The notes below the pieces were generated by a model. It saw only the letters and a program-made list of their open reading frames with translations, had not been told where the DNA came from and made no database searches. This document shows, piece after piece, positions 1-10,177 of a DNA stretch of 63,719 bases. The translations under genes were made by a program, and so were the position numbers. How positions within the stretch are numbered: the first letter of the stretch is position 1; every line of letters starts with the position of its first letter. Source of the stretch: Salirhabdus sp. Marseille-P4669 (lineage in GTDB: Bacteria > Bacillota > Bacilli > Bacillales > Alkalibacillaceae); assembly GCF_900240405.1 (NCBI RefSeq), contig NZ_OEQK01000010.1:1-63719 (forward strand). Direction: 5' to 3'.

Positions 1-19
1 ACGACTTACATCCTGTAAG

Positions 20-136
<117 letters not shown>

Positions 137-140
137 AGAA

Positions 141-170
141 GTCAAGGAGATATTCTCCTTGGCTTTTTTT
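141..170 (+). terminator. rRNA operon terminator
   Basis: A perfect stem (CAAGGAGA / TCTCCTTG, loop TAT) is followed by a run of seven T. It ends the upstream rRNA operon. Confidence 0.92.
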
Positions 171-305
171 GTGTTTAAAAAAGATAAAATTTGAAAAGCA
201 ATACGAGGATATTGCTCTTAAAGAAATAAAAGGAAATAGTAATCATAAAATAGAAGTAGAACATAAACGCTATGATTATAAACATCAAAGAAAAAGTATC
301 TAGTT

Positions 306-338
306 TTGACAATCTTTTTAATCGAAGCATGCTATAAT
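306..338 (+). promoter_or_regulatory. Sigma-A promoter of the mgtC-like gene
   Basis: TATAAT at 333-338 is preceded by TGC, an extended -10. A TTGACA at 306-311 is 21 bases away, too far for a normal -35, so the promoter probably relies on the extended -10. The rest of 171-305 holds nothing I can recognise. Confidence 0.6.
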
Positions 339-378
339 ACGGAAATCATAAAAATTCGTCATACGAGGGGAAATAGCT

Positions 379-1077
379 ATGGAGGAAATAACTAAATGGT
401 TAGGTAATGATTTTGACACGATGACATTTCGAATTATTTTTGCAGTAATGCTATGTGGAATTATTGGTTTTGAGCGGGAATTAAAAAACCACTCCGCAGG
501 GTTTCGTACCCATATATTAGTTGGTGTTGGCTCTTGTTTAATGATGCTGTTATCCTTATATGGTTTCGATCAGTACTTAGAAAAGTTTGATATTATTCGT
601 TTTGATCCCGCACGAATACCTTCCTATGTAATTAGTGGAATAGGGTTTTTAGGTGCTGGAACCATCATGGTACATAGAATGACAATAAAAGGTTTAACGA
701 CAGCTGCATCTATATGGGTAGTGGCTGGTCTTGGACTCGTAATAGGAGCAGGGTTATATTCCATTGCAGTCTTAACGACTATCGTTGTGTTATTAAGTTT
801 AATTTTTCTAAACCATATAGAAGATAAACTATTTTCAAGAGGTAAGGGAGAACGATATATTGAATTGAAATTGAAGAAAAATGCACAGCTTATTGAAATA
901 TTAAATGTATTTGAAGAAATGCAATTAAATATAAGAAGATTAGAAATAGAGAATGAGAAAGAAGACGATCGTCATCTTTTTATTGAACTAGATAGTGGAC
1001 AACATATTAATCAAAAGGATTTATTGCACTATTTATCACAACTAGAGCATGTAAATTACGTTTTTGAAAAAAAATAA
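379..1077 (+). CDS. MgtC/SapB family membrane protein
   Basis: The 232-residue protein has the MgtC layout. Several N-terminal hydrophobic helices (roughly residues 13-155) carry the family motif GFERELKNHSAGFRTH near residue 35 and the GIGFLGAGTI segment near 93. A soluble C-terminal domain of about 75 residues follows. MgtC proteins sit in the inner membrane and are linked to magnesium-limited growth and, in pathogens, to control of ATP synthase; many homologues have no assigned role. GAGGGG lies nine bases before the ATG. The gene is monocistronic, with its own promoter and terminator, between an rRNA operon and the ctsR operon. The family call is firm; the physiological role is not. Confidence 0.9.
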   Translation: MEEITKWLGNDFDTMTFRIIFAVMLCGIIGFERELKNHSAGFRTHILVGVGSCLMMLLSLYGFDQYLEKFDIIRFDPARIPSYVISGIGFLGAGTIMVHRMTIKGLTTAASIWVVAGLGLVIGAGLYSIAVLTTIVVLLSLIFLNHIEDKLFSRGKGERYIELKLKKNAQLIEILNVFEEMQLNIRRLEIENEKEDDRHLFIELDSGQHINQKDLLHYLSQLEHVNYVFEKK

Positions 1078-1088
1078 ATATATAATGC

Positions 1089-1128
1089 TACCCTTTTGTC
1101 AATGATGATAAGGCAATAGGGTTTTTTT
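1089..1128 (+). terminator. Terminator after the mgtC-like gene
   Basis: ACCCTTTTGTC pairs with GGCAATAGGGT across about 11 bases with one mismatch and a wobble, followed by seven T. Confidence 0.8.
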
Positions 1129-1175
1129 AAATAACTGTAACGGTAAAATTTTTAATAAAGTAAAAGGCAAAATGT

Positions 1176-1203
1176 TTGCAACAAGAGATATTGTGAGTAT
1201 AAT
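1176..1203 (+). promoter_or_regulatory. Sigma-A promoter of the ctsR operon
   Basis: TTGCAA at 1176-1181 and TATAAT at 1198-1203 are separated by 16 bases. The predicted start of transcription, near 1210, falls directly against the CtsR operator. Confidence 0.8.
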
Positions 1204-1212
1204 AAGTAACAA

Positions 1213-1235
1213 AGTCAAAGATAGTCAAAGTCAAA
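1213..1235 (+). promoter_or_regulatory. CtsR operator (tandem heptamers)
   Basis: AGTCAAA at 1213-1219 and at 1223-1229 are separated by GAT, an exact match to the CtsR consensus RGTCAAA-NAN-RGTCAAA. A third AGTCAAA at 1229-1235 shares one base with the second. The site follows the -10 element, so bound CtsR would block initiation: the operon represses itself until heat or protein stress inactivates CtsR. Confidence 0.93.
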
Positions 1236-1272
1236 GACATTCACATACTTAATAAAAAGGAGGAGGGACGGT

Positions 1273-1734
1273 ATGAAAAATATATCTGACATTATTGAAA
1301 CGTATCTAAAAGAAGTGATGAAAACAAGTAACCAAAATGCTATCGAAATAAAGCGCAGTGAAATTGCTGATCGTTTTCAATGTGTCCCCTCGCAAATTAA
1401 TTATGTGATCAATACACGTTTTACAGTTGAAAAAGGATATATCGTTGAAAGTAAACGTGGTGGTGGAGGTTATATACGTATTATTCAAGTAAAACCCCAA
1501 ACAAAAATGGAGTTAATTGATCACATTATCACGTTAATCAAACATGAAATTTCTCAGCAGGCAAGTCTTCACATAATTGAACGTCTATTGGAAGAAGAAA
1601 TTATCACGAATCGTGAAGCGAAATTAATGGTAAGTGTTATGGACCGTAACGTAATCTCGATTCCTTTACCTGCTAGAGATGAACTAAGAGCAAAGCTGAT
1701 GAAGGCGATGCTAGAAGTATTAAAGTATAAATAA
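1273..1734 (+). CDS. ctsR: Transcriptional repressor CtsR
   Basis: This 153-residue dimeric repressor controls class III heat-shock genes such as clpC, clpP and clpE. The N-terminal winged helix-turn-helix includes a wing with Arg62 and four glycines (63-66) followed by YIRI, the glycine-rich loop known to act as the intrinsic heat sensor. The C-terminal region (about 80-153) is the dimer and McsB-contact domain. AGGAGG precedes the ATG. The gene starts a four-gene operon with mcsA, mcsB and clpC behind a CtsR operator. Length and sequence fit the family. Confidence 0.97.
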   Translation: MKNISDIIETYLKEVMKTSNQNAIEIKRSEIADRFQCVPSQINYVINTRFTVEKGYIVESKRGGGGYIRIIQVKPQTKMELIDHIITLIKHEISQQASLHIIERLLEEEIITNREAKLMVSVMDRNVISIPLPARDELRAKLMKAMLEVLKYK

Positions 1735-1748
1735 AGGAGGGATATTTT

Positions 1749-2300
1749 ATGGAATGTCAAGAATGCCATAATAGACCTGCGACGGTTCATTTTACTCAAA
1801 TTATTAATGGGAATAAAACCGAAGTTCATCTTTGTGAACAATGTGCGCAGGATAAAGGATATATGGACCATAATAAGCAGAGCTTTACCTTCCATAACTT
1901 GTTATCCGGTCTTTTTAACTTTGATTCTACGCACCCGTTAGGTGGGACTCAATCAACAGATTACACTTCACCTAAAGAACAATTAAAATGTGAGTCTTGT
2001 GGCATGACTTATCAGCAATTTGCCAATGTTGGTAAATTTGGTTGTGCAGAATGTTATAAAACATTTAATGATCGCCTCAATCCAATATTTCGTAAGGTTC
2101 ATAGTGGGAACACAAAACACGAAGGGAAGATTCCAAAGCGGCAGGGTGGAAGTCTTCATGTGAAACGAAATATCGAAATGTTGAGATATAAATTGCAGCA
2201 AATGATAGAAAGTGAAAAATTTGAAGAGGCTGCGAAACTTCGGGATGAAATCAAGAATTTAGAGAAGCAAATAAGTGGTGACAAGGGTGGTGAAGCATAA
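1749..2300 (+). CDS. mcsA: McsA, zinc-finger activator of the McsB arginine kinase
   Basis: The 183-residue protein has four CxxC pairs (residues 3-6, 29-32, 81-84 and 99-102) that would form two zinc sites, and a C-terminal UVR motif at about 147-175. McsA activates McsB and modulates CtsR, and the UVR motif is shared with ClpC. AAAGGAGGG precedes the ATG. Its last base overlaps the first base of mcsB, so the two are probably translationally coupled. Confidence 0.96.
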   Translation: MECQECHNRPATVHFTQIINGNKTEVHLCEQCAQDKGYMDHNKQSFTFHNLLSGLFNFDSTHPLGGTQSTDYTSPKEQLKCESCGMTYQQFANVGKFGCAECYKTFNDRLNPIFRKVHSGNTKHEGKIPKRQGGSLHVKRNIEMLRYKLQQMIESEKFEEAAKLRDEIKNLEKQISGDKGGEA

Positions 2301-3367
2301 TGTCATTACAAGGCTTTATCAACGATGCAGTTAGTCCGTGGTTAAAGGAAGAAGGGCCAGATAGTGATATTGTTTTGAGTAGCCGTATTCGATTAGCTCG
2401 AAATTTTAGAGATATCCCTTTTCCAATTGTTGCGGATAAGGAATCCTTACAGAAAGTTACGAAAGTATTTAAAGATTACTTTGAGCATAACAGCTATGGT
2501 GACTTCAAAGATTTAGAGCTAGTCGCAATGTCAGGTTTAGATCATATCCAAAAAAGGGTATTAGTAGAAAAACATCTAATTAGTCCAAATCTTGCTGAAA
2601 ATAAAGATAGTGGTGCGGCAATGATTTCTCAAAATGAACAAATATCGATCATGATTAATGAGGAAGATCATATACGTATCCAGCTATATTATCCAGGTTT
2701 TCAATTAGAAAAAGCCTTAGATCATGCTTTGAAGTTTGATGACTTACTAGAAGAGAACATCCATTATGCTTTTGATGAACATAGAGGATATTTAACGAGT
2801 TGTCCTACTAATGTTGGTACAGGATTAAGAGCTTCCGTTATGGTACATCTTCCAGCTTTGGTAATGACTCAACATTTAAATCGAATTATCCCTGCAATAA
2901 ACCAATTAGGATTAGTGGTTAGAGGAATATATGGAGAGGGTAGTGAAGCTTTAGGAAATATATTTCAGATATCCAACCAAATTACGTTAGGTAAATCCGA
3001 ACAGGATATTGTCGAGGATTTAATCAGTGTAGTATCCCAAATCGTGGAGCAGGAGAGAAATGCTAGAAGTAGGATTCAACATGAATCTGGATTATGGCTA
3101 GAAGATAAAATTTTCCGCTCTTACGGAGTACTTTTGCATAGTAGAATTATTCAATCGAAAGAAGCAGCTAAATGCCTATCTGATGTTAGGTTAGGTATTG
3201 ATTTGGGGATTATTAACAACGTTTCAAAGAGCATTTTAAATGAACTCATCGTGTTAACCCAGCCAGGATTCTTACAAAACTATGCGAAGAATACTTTATC
3301 ACCAGAAGAAAGAGATATAAGAAGAGCAACATTAATTCGAGAACGTTTAAACATGGATATCGATTAA
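2300..3367 (+). CDS. mcsB: Protein-arginine kinase McsB
   Basis: This 355-residue protein belongs to the phosphagen-kinase family and phosphorylates arginine side chains, marking proteins for ClpCP and inactivating CtsR. Visible signatures are the N-terminal SSRIRLARN nucleotide-binding motif near residue 27 and the active-site cysteine in TSCPTN (about Cys168). Length matches the family. The ATG overlaps the end of mcsA, and clpC follows after 14 bases, so adaptor kinase and unfoldase are made together. Confidence 0.97.
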   Translation: MSLQGFINDAVSPWLKEEGPDSDIVLSSRIRLARNFRDIPFPIVADKESLQKVTKVFKDYFEHNSYGDFKDLELVAMSGLDHIQKRVLVEKHLISPNLAENKDSGAAMISQNEQISIMINEEDHIRIQLYYPGFQLEKALDHALKFDDLLEENIHYAFDEHRGYLTSCPTNVGTGLRASVMVHLPALVMTQHLNRIIPAINQLGLVVRGIYGEGSEALGNIFQISNQITLGKSEQDIVEDLISVVSQIVEQERNARSRIQHESGLWLEDKIFRSYGVLLHSRIIQSKEAAKCLSDVRLGIDLGIINNVSKSILNELIVLTQPGFLQNYAKNTLSPEERDIRRATLIRERLNMDID

Positions 3368-3381
3368 GGAGGTACAAAACT

Positions 3382-5805
3382 ATGATGTTTGGGCGATTTA
3401 CAGAAAGAGCGCAAAAAGTATTAGCTTTAGCACAAGAAGAAGCAATGCGTCTTGGACATAATAATATTGGGACGGAGCATATCCTTTTAGGTCTTGTAAG
3501 AGAAGGGGAAGGGATAGCTGCAAAGGCACTAAATTCGTTGGATGTAGCTGCAGATAAAATTCAATCGGAAATAGAACAGCTTATCGGTACGGGTCAAAAA
3601 GCGACTCAAAATATTCACTATACACCTCGTACGAAAAAGGTTATTGAGCTTTCCATGGATGAAGCGAGAAAACTAGGACATTCCTATGTTGGAACAGAGC
3701 ATATCCTGTTAGGTTTAATTCGTGAAGGAGAAGGTGTTGCTGCAAGAGTCCTAAATAACCTCGGTGTAAGCTTAAATAAAGCTCGTCAACAAGTATTACA
3801 GCTTTTAGGTAGCAATGAGTCTACTACAAGTCAAAGAGGCGGTAGACAGTCCTCTAATGCTAATACACCAACATTAGATTCTCTTGCACGCGATTTAACT
3901 GCTATTGCAAGAGAAGATCAAATCGATCCAGTAATTGGTCGTAGTAAAGAAATTGAACGTGTTATTCAAGTATTATGTCGACGTACGAAGAACAATCCAG
4001 TATTAATAGGGGAACCAGGTGTTGGGAAAACGGCAATTGCGGAAGGATTAGCCCAGCAAATTGTAAATAACGAAATTCCTGAAATTTTACGAGATAAACG
4101 GGTCATGACACTAGATATGGGGACTGTTGTAGCTGGAACAAAATATCGTGGTGAGTTTGAAGATCGTCTGAAAAAAGTGATGGAAGAGATTCGCCAAGCG
4201 GGAAATATTATTTTATTTATTGATGAGCTACACACTTTAATTGGTGCTGGTGGTGCAGAGGGTGCCATTGATGCATCGAATATTTTAAAACCAGCATTAG
4301 CTAGAGGCGAGTTACAATGTATTGGAGCTACCACTTTAGATGAGTATCGAAAGTATATTGAAAAAGATGCAGCGCTTGAACGTCGCTTCCAACCAATTCA
4401 GGTAGATGAACCAAATTTAGACGAATCGATTCAAATTTTGGAAGGATTACGAGATCGTTATGAGGCACACCATCGCGTTACCATAACAGATGACGCGATT
4501 GAAGCAGCAGTAAAACTTTCTGATCGTTATATCACAGATCGTTTCTTACCAGACAAAGCGATTGATTTAATAGATGAAGCGGCTTCTAAAGTGAGATTAC
4601 GTTCCTACACAACACCACCAAATTTAAAAGAGCTGGAGCAAAAATTAGAAGAAGTTCGTAAAGAAAAGGATGCAGCTGTACAAAGTCAGGAATTTGAAAA
4701 AGCTGCATCACTTCGAGATAATGAGCAACGTTTACGAGAGAACCTTGAAAAAACAAAGGATGAATGGAAGGAAAAACAAGGTCAAGAAAGCTCTGAAGTA
4801 ACGGTAGAGGATATTGCGAAGGTTGTATCCATTTGGACTGGTGTTCCAGTTTCTAAGCTAGCAAAGGATGAAAGTGAACGCCTACTTAATTTAGAAGAAA
4901 TCTTGCACGGTCAAGTGATTGGTCAAGATGAAGCAGTGAAAGCAGTATCGAGAGCTATACGTCGTGCGCGAGCAGGATTGAAAGATCCAAAACGTCCCAT
5001 TGGTTCCTTTATTTTCTTAGGTCCTACTGGGGTTGGGAAGACGGAATTAGCTCGAGCATTAGCGAATGCTATGTTTGGTGATGAAGATGCAATGATTCGA
5101 ATTGATATGTCCGAATATATGGAGAGACATTCTACTTCTCGACTTGTTGGGTCACCTCCAGGGTATGTAGGATATGAGGAAGGTGGACAATTAACCGAGA
5201 AAGTTAGAAGAAAGCCTTACTCTGTTGTCTTGCTTGATGAAATTGAGAAGGCGCATCCAGAAGTGTTTAATATCCTGCTTCAAGTGTTAGAGGATGGCCG
5301 CTTAACCGATTCCAAGGGTAGAACGGTAGATTTCCGAAATACCGTATTAATTATGACATCAAACGTAGGTGCTCAAGAATTAAAACGAAATAAATATGTT
5401 GGATTTACTCTTGGGGATGAAAGCCAAGACTTTAAAGCAATGAAGTCAAAGGTTATGGATGAATTGAAAAAAGCATTCCGTCCTGAATTTTTAAACCGAA
5501 TTGACGAAACAATTGTGTTCCATTCATTAGAACAAAAGCATTTAAATGAAATTGTGACACTAATGATTGAACAACTACAAAAACGACTGAAAGAACAGGA
5601 TTTGGAGTTTGATGTGTCCACTAAAGCAATTGATAAAATCTCTTCAGAAGGTACAGATTTAGAATATGGTGCAAGACCTTTACGGAGATCTATTCAAAAG
5701 CACATAGAAGATCTAATGTCAGAGGAATTGTTAAAAGGTACAATTAAAAAAGGACAAAAAGTGTATATTGATGTAGATGAGGAAGGTCAAATTATAGTAA
5801 AGTAA
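3382..5805 (+). CDS. clpC: ATP-dependent Clp protease ATP-binding subunit ClpC
   Basis: This 807-residue Hsp100 unfoldase has two N-terminal Clp repeats (about 5-145), a first AAA+ module with Walker A GEPGVGKT at 210-217, a middle domain containing a UVR motif (about 417-452), and a second AAA+ module with GPTGVGKT from 547. The ClpP-docking loop VGF is at 673-675. It unfolds arginine-phosphorylated or MecA-delivered proteins for ClpP. AAGGAGG precedes tandem ATG codons; I chose the first. It is the last gene of the ctsR operon. Confidence 0.97.
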   Translation: MMFGRFTERAQKVLALAQEEAMRLGHNNIGTEHILLGLVREGEGIAAKALNSLDVAADKIQSEIEQLIGTGQKATQNIHYTPRTKKVIELSMDEARKLGHSYVGTEHILLGLIREGEGVAARVLNNLGVSLNKARQQVLQLLGSNESTTSQRGGRQSSNANTPTLDSLARDLTAIAREDQIDPVIGRSKEIERVIQVLCRRTKNNPVLIGEPGVGKTAIAEGLAQQIVNNEIPEILRDKRVMTLDMGTVVAGTKYRGEFEDRLKKVMEEIRQAGNIILFIDELHTLIGAGGAEGAIDASNILKPALARGELQCIGATTLDEYRKYIEKDAALERRFQPIQVDEPNLDESIQILEGLRDRYEAHHRVTITDDAIEAAVKLSDRYITDRFLPDKAIDLIDEAASKVRLRSYTTPPNLKELEQKLEEVRKEKDAAVQSQEFEKAASLRDNEQRLRENLEKTKDEWKEKQGQESSEVTVEDIAKVVSIWTGVPVSKLAKDESERLLNLEEILHGQVIGQDEAVKAVSRAIRRARAGLKDPKRPIGSFIFLGPTGVGKTELARALANAMFGDEDAMIRIDMSEYMERHSTSRLVGSPPGYVGYEEGGQLTEKVRRKPYSVVLLDEIEKAHPEVFNILLQVLEDGRLTDSKGRTVDFRNTVLIMTSNVGAQELKRNKYVGFTLGDESQDFKAMKSKVMDELKKAFRPEFLNRIDETIVFHSLEQKHLNEIVTLMIEQLQKRLKEQDLEFDVSTKAIDKISSEGTDLEYGARPLRRSIQKHIEDLMSEELLKGTIKKGQKVYIDVDEEGQIIVK

Positions 5806-5839
5806 TGCGTGAAATTGAAAAATACACTATAAAGTAGGA

Positions 5840-5873
5840 AAAAAATCGGGAGGTGTGTACCTTCCGATTTTTC
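5840..5873 (+). terminator. Terminator of the ctsR-clpC operon
   Basis: AAAAATCGG pairs with CCGATTTTT around a short AGGTGTGTACCT inner stem-loop, ending in T-rich sequence. The following 5874-6096 region is AT-rich and holds no convincing gene. Confidence 0.88.
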
Positions 5874-6096
5874 TTCTCTTCCGGTACGATAGTACTAATT
5901 AATAGAAAAGGTGCAACTAAAACTAGATTAAAATCGTATGTATATATGAGTGATTCGTATAAACCGTGATAAAATACGAGCTGGAAGGGTAATAAAATAT
6001 AGATATAGAGAAAAATGGAATGTTATTTGCAGCAAGTTATTTGTAATCAAATTTTAATAGATAAACAAGAAGAGTGTAAAAAGGATGGATCGAACA

Positions 6097-7470
6097 ATGG
6101 CGAAGGCGAAAACAAAGTTTGTATGTCAAGAATGCGGATACGAATCACCAAAATGGATGGGAAAATGTACAGCATGTCATCAATGGAATACATTAGTAGA
6201 AGAGAAAGAAATAAAAAATACACGTAGAAGCACGTTTATGACGGGGGAAAGCCATAAAGTAGGCAAACCAGAACCAATTACAGGCATTGTATCCGAAACG
6301 GAACACCGAGTTACAACTAGTAGTCAAGAATTAAATAGAGTGTTAGGTGGAGGGATTGTTCCAGGCTCCCTCGTATTAATTGGTGGAGACCCAGGTATTG
6401 GAAAGTCAACCTTATTACTTCAAGTATCCTCTCAATTAGCGGAAAAAGATTTAGATGTACTCTATATATCTGGTGAAGAATCGGTGAAACAAACGAAACT
6501 ACGTGCTGACCGCTTAGCGATAAAATCAAATAATTTATACGTAATGTCAGAGACAAATATTCAAGAAATAGCGGATGCAATTATAAAAATGTCACCATCA
6601 TTTGTAGTAGTGGACTCCATTCAAACCGTCTATCATAGTGAGATTACATCTGCTCCAGGGAGTGTCTCTCAAGTAAGAGAATGTACCTCTGAATTAATGC
6701 GCATAGCTAAAAGCAATAATATCCCAATATTTGTAGTTGGCCACGTAACCAAAGAAGGATCTATTGCTGGTCCAAGATTACTCGAACATATGGTGGATAC
6801 GGTATTGTATTTTGAAGGAGAACGACACAATGCTTTCCGTATTGTAAGAAGTGTTAAAAATCGCTTTGGTAGTACAAATGAAATGGGCATCTTCGAAATG
6901 AAAGAGGAGGGACTAGTCGAAGTTACAAACCCTTCAGAAGTGTTTTTAGAGGAAAGATCAGCGAATGTAGCGGGCTCAACAATTGTTGCTTCCATGGAGG
7001 GAACTAGACCTGTTCTAGTAGAAATACAAGCGCTCTTATCTCCAACTAGCTTTGGTAACCCACGTAGGATGGCAACTGGATTGAATCAAAGTAGAGTGCC
7101 ATTATTGATGGCTGTTTTGGAAAAACGTGCAGGACTTCTTCTACAAAATCAAGATGCGTACGTCAAAGTAGCGGGAGGGGTTAAGCTAGACGAACCCGCT
7201 ATTGATCTAGCGGTAGCTATAAGTATTGCATCGAGCTTCCGTGACCAACCAACAAACCCAAACGATGTCTTAATAGGCGAAGTGGGATTAACTGGTGAAA
7301 TAAGACGGGTTTCTCGTATTGAACAAAGAATAAATGAGGCCGCAAAGCTTGGATTTGGAAGAGCTATTGTCCCTGAAAAAAACGTCAATGGTATAAAGAC
7401 ACCATCCTCTATAGAAGTTATCGGTGTCCAATCGGTTCATGAGGCATTAAAGGTATCCTTAGGCAATTAG
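6097..7470 (+). CDS. radA: DNA repair protein RadA
   Basis: RadA is a RecA-like ATPase/helicase that promotes branch migration during recombination and repair. The 457-residue protein has an N-terminal C4 zinc finger (Cys10, 13, 24, 27), Walker [11 protein letters not shown] at 96-105, the RadA-specific KNRFG motif at 254-258 and a C-terminal Lon-like domain. I start at the second ATG (6097, MAKAKTK) because AAGGA lies about 11 bases upstream, whereas the earlier ATG at 6085 directly abuts it. In most Bacillaceae disA follows immediately; here it does not. Confidence 0.95.
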   Translation: MAKAKTKFVCQECGYESPKWMGKCTACHQWNTLVEEKEIKNTRRSTFMTGESHKVGKPEPITGIVSETEHRVTTSSQELNRVLGGGIVPGSLVLIGGDPGIGKSTLLLQVSSQLAEKDLDVLYISGEESVKQTKLRADRLAIKSNNLYVMSETNIQEIADAIIKMSPSFVVVDSIQTVYHSEITSAPGSVSQVRECTSELMRIAKSNNIPIFVVGHVTKEGSIAGPRLLEHMVDTVLYFEGERHNAFRIVRSVKNRFGSTNEMGIFEMKEEGLVEVTNPSEVFLEERSANVAGSTIVASMEGTRPVLVEIQALLSPTSFGNPRRMATGLNQSRVPLLMAVLEKRAGLLLQNQDAYVKVAGGVKLDEPAIDLAVAISIASSFRDQPTNPNDVLIGEVGLTGEIRRVSRIEQRINEAAKLGFGRAIVPEKNVNGIKTPSSIEVIGVQSVHEALKVSLGN

Positions 7471-7726
7471 AAAGCGATATTATTATGGTAAAAAAATGAA
7501 AAATGCAATATTGTAATAAAATTGACATAATGTAATTTAAGTGTTACAATTAACGGTTTATTATTTTGACTACATTTATTCATGGTGTTATAATTAATAA
7601 CTACAAAAGAAATGTTATGTGTAAATAAGAAAAGTATTCCTAGTAAAATGAAATGATTATTTGTAAAAATTTTGCTTATGATGATGTTGATTTTTGGAAA
7701 TACTGATGATTAAGGAGGTGACTGGT
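7471..7726 (+). other. radA-yacL gap without disA
   Basis: These 256 AT-rich bases occupy the usual position of disA (c-di-AMP synthase and DNA-integrity scanning protein). I see no DisA-like coding remnant in any frame, only the yacL promoter and leader. Confidence 0.75.
7522..7550 (+). promoter_or_regulatory. Sigma-A promoter of yacL
   Basis: TTGACA at 7522-7527 and TACAAT at 7545-7550 are separated by 17 bases, a near-consensus promoter. It gives yacL transcription independent of radA, with a leader of about 170 bases. Confidence 0.8.
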
Positions 7727-8824
7727 ATGCTGAAAAAGATCATTCAGCTGTTTATTGTAATAGCCGGCGGTACTATTGGATATCTGTATATTCCAGAATT
7801 ACTTAAACTTGTTAATTTTGATTCACCGTCATGGATTGTTTCTCCATATATTGGAGCAGTATTAGGTGCTATTATATTATTTTTTTCTACATTTTGGCTT
7901 GTTGATTACCTTGTGAATTTTATTAAGTGGGTCGAGGAAACGTTAGTAAAAGCACCTGTTGCAGATTTATTGTTTGGTTGTATTGGGTTGATGATCGGTC
8001 TTATACTCTCTTACTTAATTACTCTACCGCTCAGAGAAAATCAAATTGAGCTAGTTTCACAAGTACTTCCAGCCTTCATAACTGTGGTATTAGGTTACTT
8101 AGGATTACAAGTAGGCTTTAAGCGTCGTAATGAATTTGTTAGCTTACTCATCACAAATAAGAAAGAAAAACGAAAACCGACAGATGAAGATGATGAAAAA
8201 GAGCTACCATTTCATATTAAGCCAAAAATTCTAGATACAAGTGTTATCATTGATGGTCGTGTTGCGGATATATGTCAAACTAGGTTTTTGGAAGGAATCG
8301 TGGTTATTCCACAATTTGTATTAGAAGAACTTCAACATATTGCAGATTCATCTGATGTTTTAAAACGAAACAGAGGTAGACGTGGACTTGATGTTTTAAA
8401 CCGAATGCAAAAAGAAATTCCTGTAGATGTTCAAATTTATGAAGGTGATTTTGAAGATGTACAGGAAGTCGATAGTAAGTTAGTAAAGTTAGCGAAAAAA
8501 CTAGACGGTATTTTAGTTACAAATGATTTCAATTTAAATAAAGTATGTGAGTTTCAAAATGTTCAAGTATTAAATATAAACGATTTAGCAAATGCAGTGA
8601 AACCTGTTGTCTTACCTGGAGAAGAACTTAATGTTCATGTGATTAAGGACGGGAAAGAAGACAAACAAGGTGTAGCCTACTTAGACGATGGTACAATGAT
8701 TGTTGTGGAAGAAGGCAGAAATTACATTGGCAAAACAATCGATGTTTTAGTAACCAGTGTTCTTCAAACCTCAGCAGGAAGAATGATTTTTGCTAAACCA
8801 AAATTACTTGAAAAAGCATTGTAA
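7727..8824 (+). CDS. yacL: PIN and TRAM domain membrane protein YacL
   Basis: The 365-residue protein has four N-terminal membrane segments (about residues 5-135), a PIN nuclease-like domain starting near LDTSVIIDGR (Asp170) with further acidic residues of the PIN fold, and a C-terminal TRAM domain (about 290-360), which is a predicted RNA-binding fold. The start at 7727 is chosen because AAGGAGGTGA lies six bases upstream. The family is conserved in Bacillota next to ispD; its substrate is not established. Confidence 0.93.
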   Translation: MLKKIIQLFIVIAGGTIGYLYIPELLKLVNFDSPSWIVSPYIGAVLGAIILFFSTFWLVDYLVNFIKWVEETLVKAPVADLLFGCIGLMIGLILSYLITLPLRENQIELVSQVLPAFITVVLGYLGLQVGFKRRNEFVSLLITNKKEKRKPTDEDDEKELPFHIKPKILDTSVIIDGRVADICQTRFLEGIVVIPQFVLEELQHIADSSDVLKRNRGRRGLDVLNRMQKEIPVDVQIYEGDFEDVQEVDSKLVKLAKKLDGILVTNDFNLNKVCEFQNVQVLNINDLANAVKPVVLPGEELNVHVIKDGKEDKQGVAYLDDGTMIVVEEGRNYIGKTIDVLVTSVLQTSAGRMIFAKPKLLEKAL

Positions 8825-8848
8825 AAGAGGAATAATAATATAGACAAA

Positions 8849-8888
8849 AGCAAAAGTGATAACAGCCTATTGTTATCGCTTTTGTTTT
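8849..8888 (+). terminator. Terminator after yacL
   Basis: CAAAAGTGATAACA pairs with TGTTATCGCTTTTG (one wobble) around GCCTAT, followed by TTTTG. It separates yacL from ispDF. Confidence 0.88.
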
Positions 8889-8938
8889 GTAAAGACTTTT
8901 TATAAAGGTATGCGATAAGGTGATAAAGGCGGATAAAA

Positions 8939-10111
8939 ATGGATAATTATGAAGTCGTAGTTGTAGCGGCAGGTCTTGGGAAAAGAATGAAATTAAATCG
9001 GAACAAACAATTTCTGCATTTTGCTGGCAAACCGCTCATTATACATACGTTAAATGTTTTTGAGAATGATGAACGATGCTCGAACATTTATTTAGTTGTC
9101 AATAAGCTAGAAAAAGAAGAAATGACCTCTTTACTCAATCAACATACAATTCGAAAAGTAGCGGAAGTGGTTGTGGGTGGACAAGAAAGACAGCAAAGTG
9201 TTTTTAATGGACTAAAAGCATGTCGTGGAGATGGTGTTGTATTAATCCATGATGGAGCAAGACCGTTTGTGGAAAAAGAAAAAGTTCACGCTCTCGTTGA
9301 TGAGGTGAAGAATAGTGGTGCTGCTGTATTAGCAACGCGTGTTACAGACACCATTAAGTCAACGGATGGGGAAGTTTTAAAAACACTAGATCGTAATCTA
9401 TTGTGGGCTGCACAAACACCTCAAGGGTTTCAATATTCCCTTATCGTAAAGGCCCATGAGCTTGCGATGGAAGAAGAATACCTTGGGACAGATGATGCTT
9501 CCCTGGTGGAAAGAATGGGACATCCTATTAAAGTAGTAGAAGGTAGCTACAATAATTTTAAATTAACTACTCCTGAGGATATTAAAAAGGCCAATAGCTT
9601 ATTTGAACAAAATGAGAATACAAAAGGGGGATTAGGCATGAGAATTGGATCAGGATATGATGTGCATCAGCTTGTTGAAGGGAGGCCTTGCATCATTGGG
9701 GGGATTGAAATACCTTATGAAAAAGGCTTGCTTGGTCATTCAGATGCAGACGTGTTGCTTCATACAGTAGCAGATGCATGCCTAGGTGCTATTGGTGAAG
9801 GTGATATCGGTAAGCATTTTCCAGACACAGACCCTGAATTTAAAAATGCAGATTCCAAAAAGCTACTTGCTCATGTATGGAATATCGTAGTAGAAAAAGG
9901 GTATAAGCTTGGAAATATTGATTGTACAATTATTGCGCAAGCCCCAAAAATGGCTCCATATATTGGACAAATGCAAAAGGTAATTGCAAAATTGTTGCAA
10001 GCAGAAGTTTCTCAAGTTAATGTGAAAGCAACAACTACTGAGAAATTAGGTTTTACCGGTAGAAAGGAAGGCATTGCAGCCCAAGCGGTTGTGCTTTTAG
10101 AAAAAATTTAG
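8939..10111 (+). CDS. ispDF: Fused IspD-IspF isoprenoid enzyme
   Basis: One uninterrupted 390-codon frame encodes two enzymes of the MEP pathway. Residues 1-233 are IspD (MEP cytidylyltransferase), with [10 protein letters not shown] near residue 8 and HDGARPF near 104. Residues 234-390 are IspF (MECDP synthase), starting [12 protein letters not shown] with metal ligands of the DVH motif and [10 protein letters not shown]. In Bacillus they are two adjacent genes. Here each half has normal single-enzyme length, there is almost no linker, and a Shine-Dalgarno-like AAAAGGGGG (9622-9630) still lies seven bases before the in-frame ATG at 9638. Both a fusion and a separate IspF could therefore be made. 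A sequencing error that removed a stop codon is the main alternative. Confidence 0.9.
   Translation: MDNYEVVVVAAGLGKRMKLNRNKQFLHFAGKPLIIHTLNVFENDERCSNIYLVVNKLEKEEMTSLLNQHTIRKVAEVVVGGQERQQSVFNGLKACRGDGVVLIHDGARPFVEKEKVHALVDEVKNSGAAVLATRVTDTIKSTDGEVLKTLDRNLLWAAQTPQGFQYSLIVKAHELAMEEEYLGTDDASLVERMGHPIKVVEGSYNNFKLTTPEDIKKANSLFEQNENTKGGLGMRIGSGYDVHQLVEGRPCIIGGIEIPYEKGLLGHSDADVLLHTVADACLGAIGEGDIGKHFPDTDPEFKNADSKKLLAHVWNIVVEKGYKLGNIDCTIIAQAPKMAPYIGQMQKVIAKLLQAEVSQVNVKATTTEKLGFTGRKEGIAAQAVVLLEKI
9622..9640 (+). promoter_or_regulatory. Internal ribosome binding site and ATG for the IspF half
   Basis: AAAAGGGGG with an ATG seven bases downstream sits at the IspD/IspF junction, in frame with both. It looks like the start signal of a formerly separate ispF and could still yield free IspF. 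Confidence 0.6.
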
Positions 10112-10177
10112 TTTTCTATTAAAGTAATGATAAAATACATGTAAAGTTTATACGTAGAAAAAAGGATGGCGATAGTT

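Noticed and set aside
6015-6227. 70-codon frame overlapping the radA start
   Set aside because: It is out of frame with radA, whose zinc finger begins in the same stretch.
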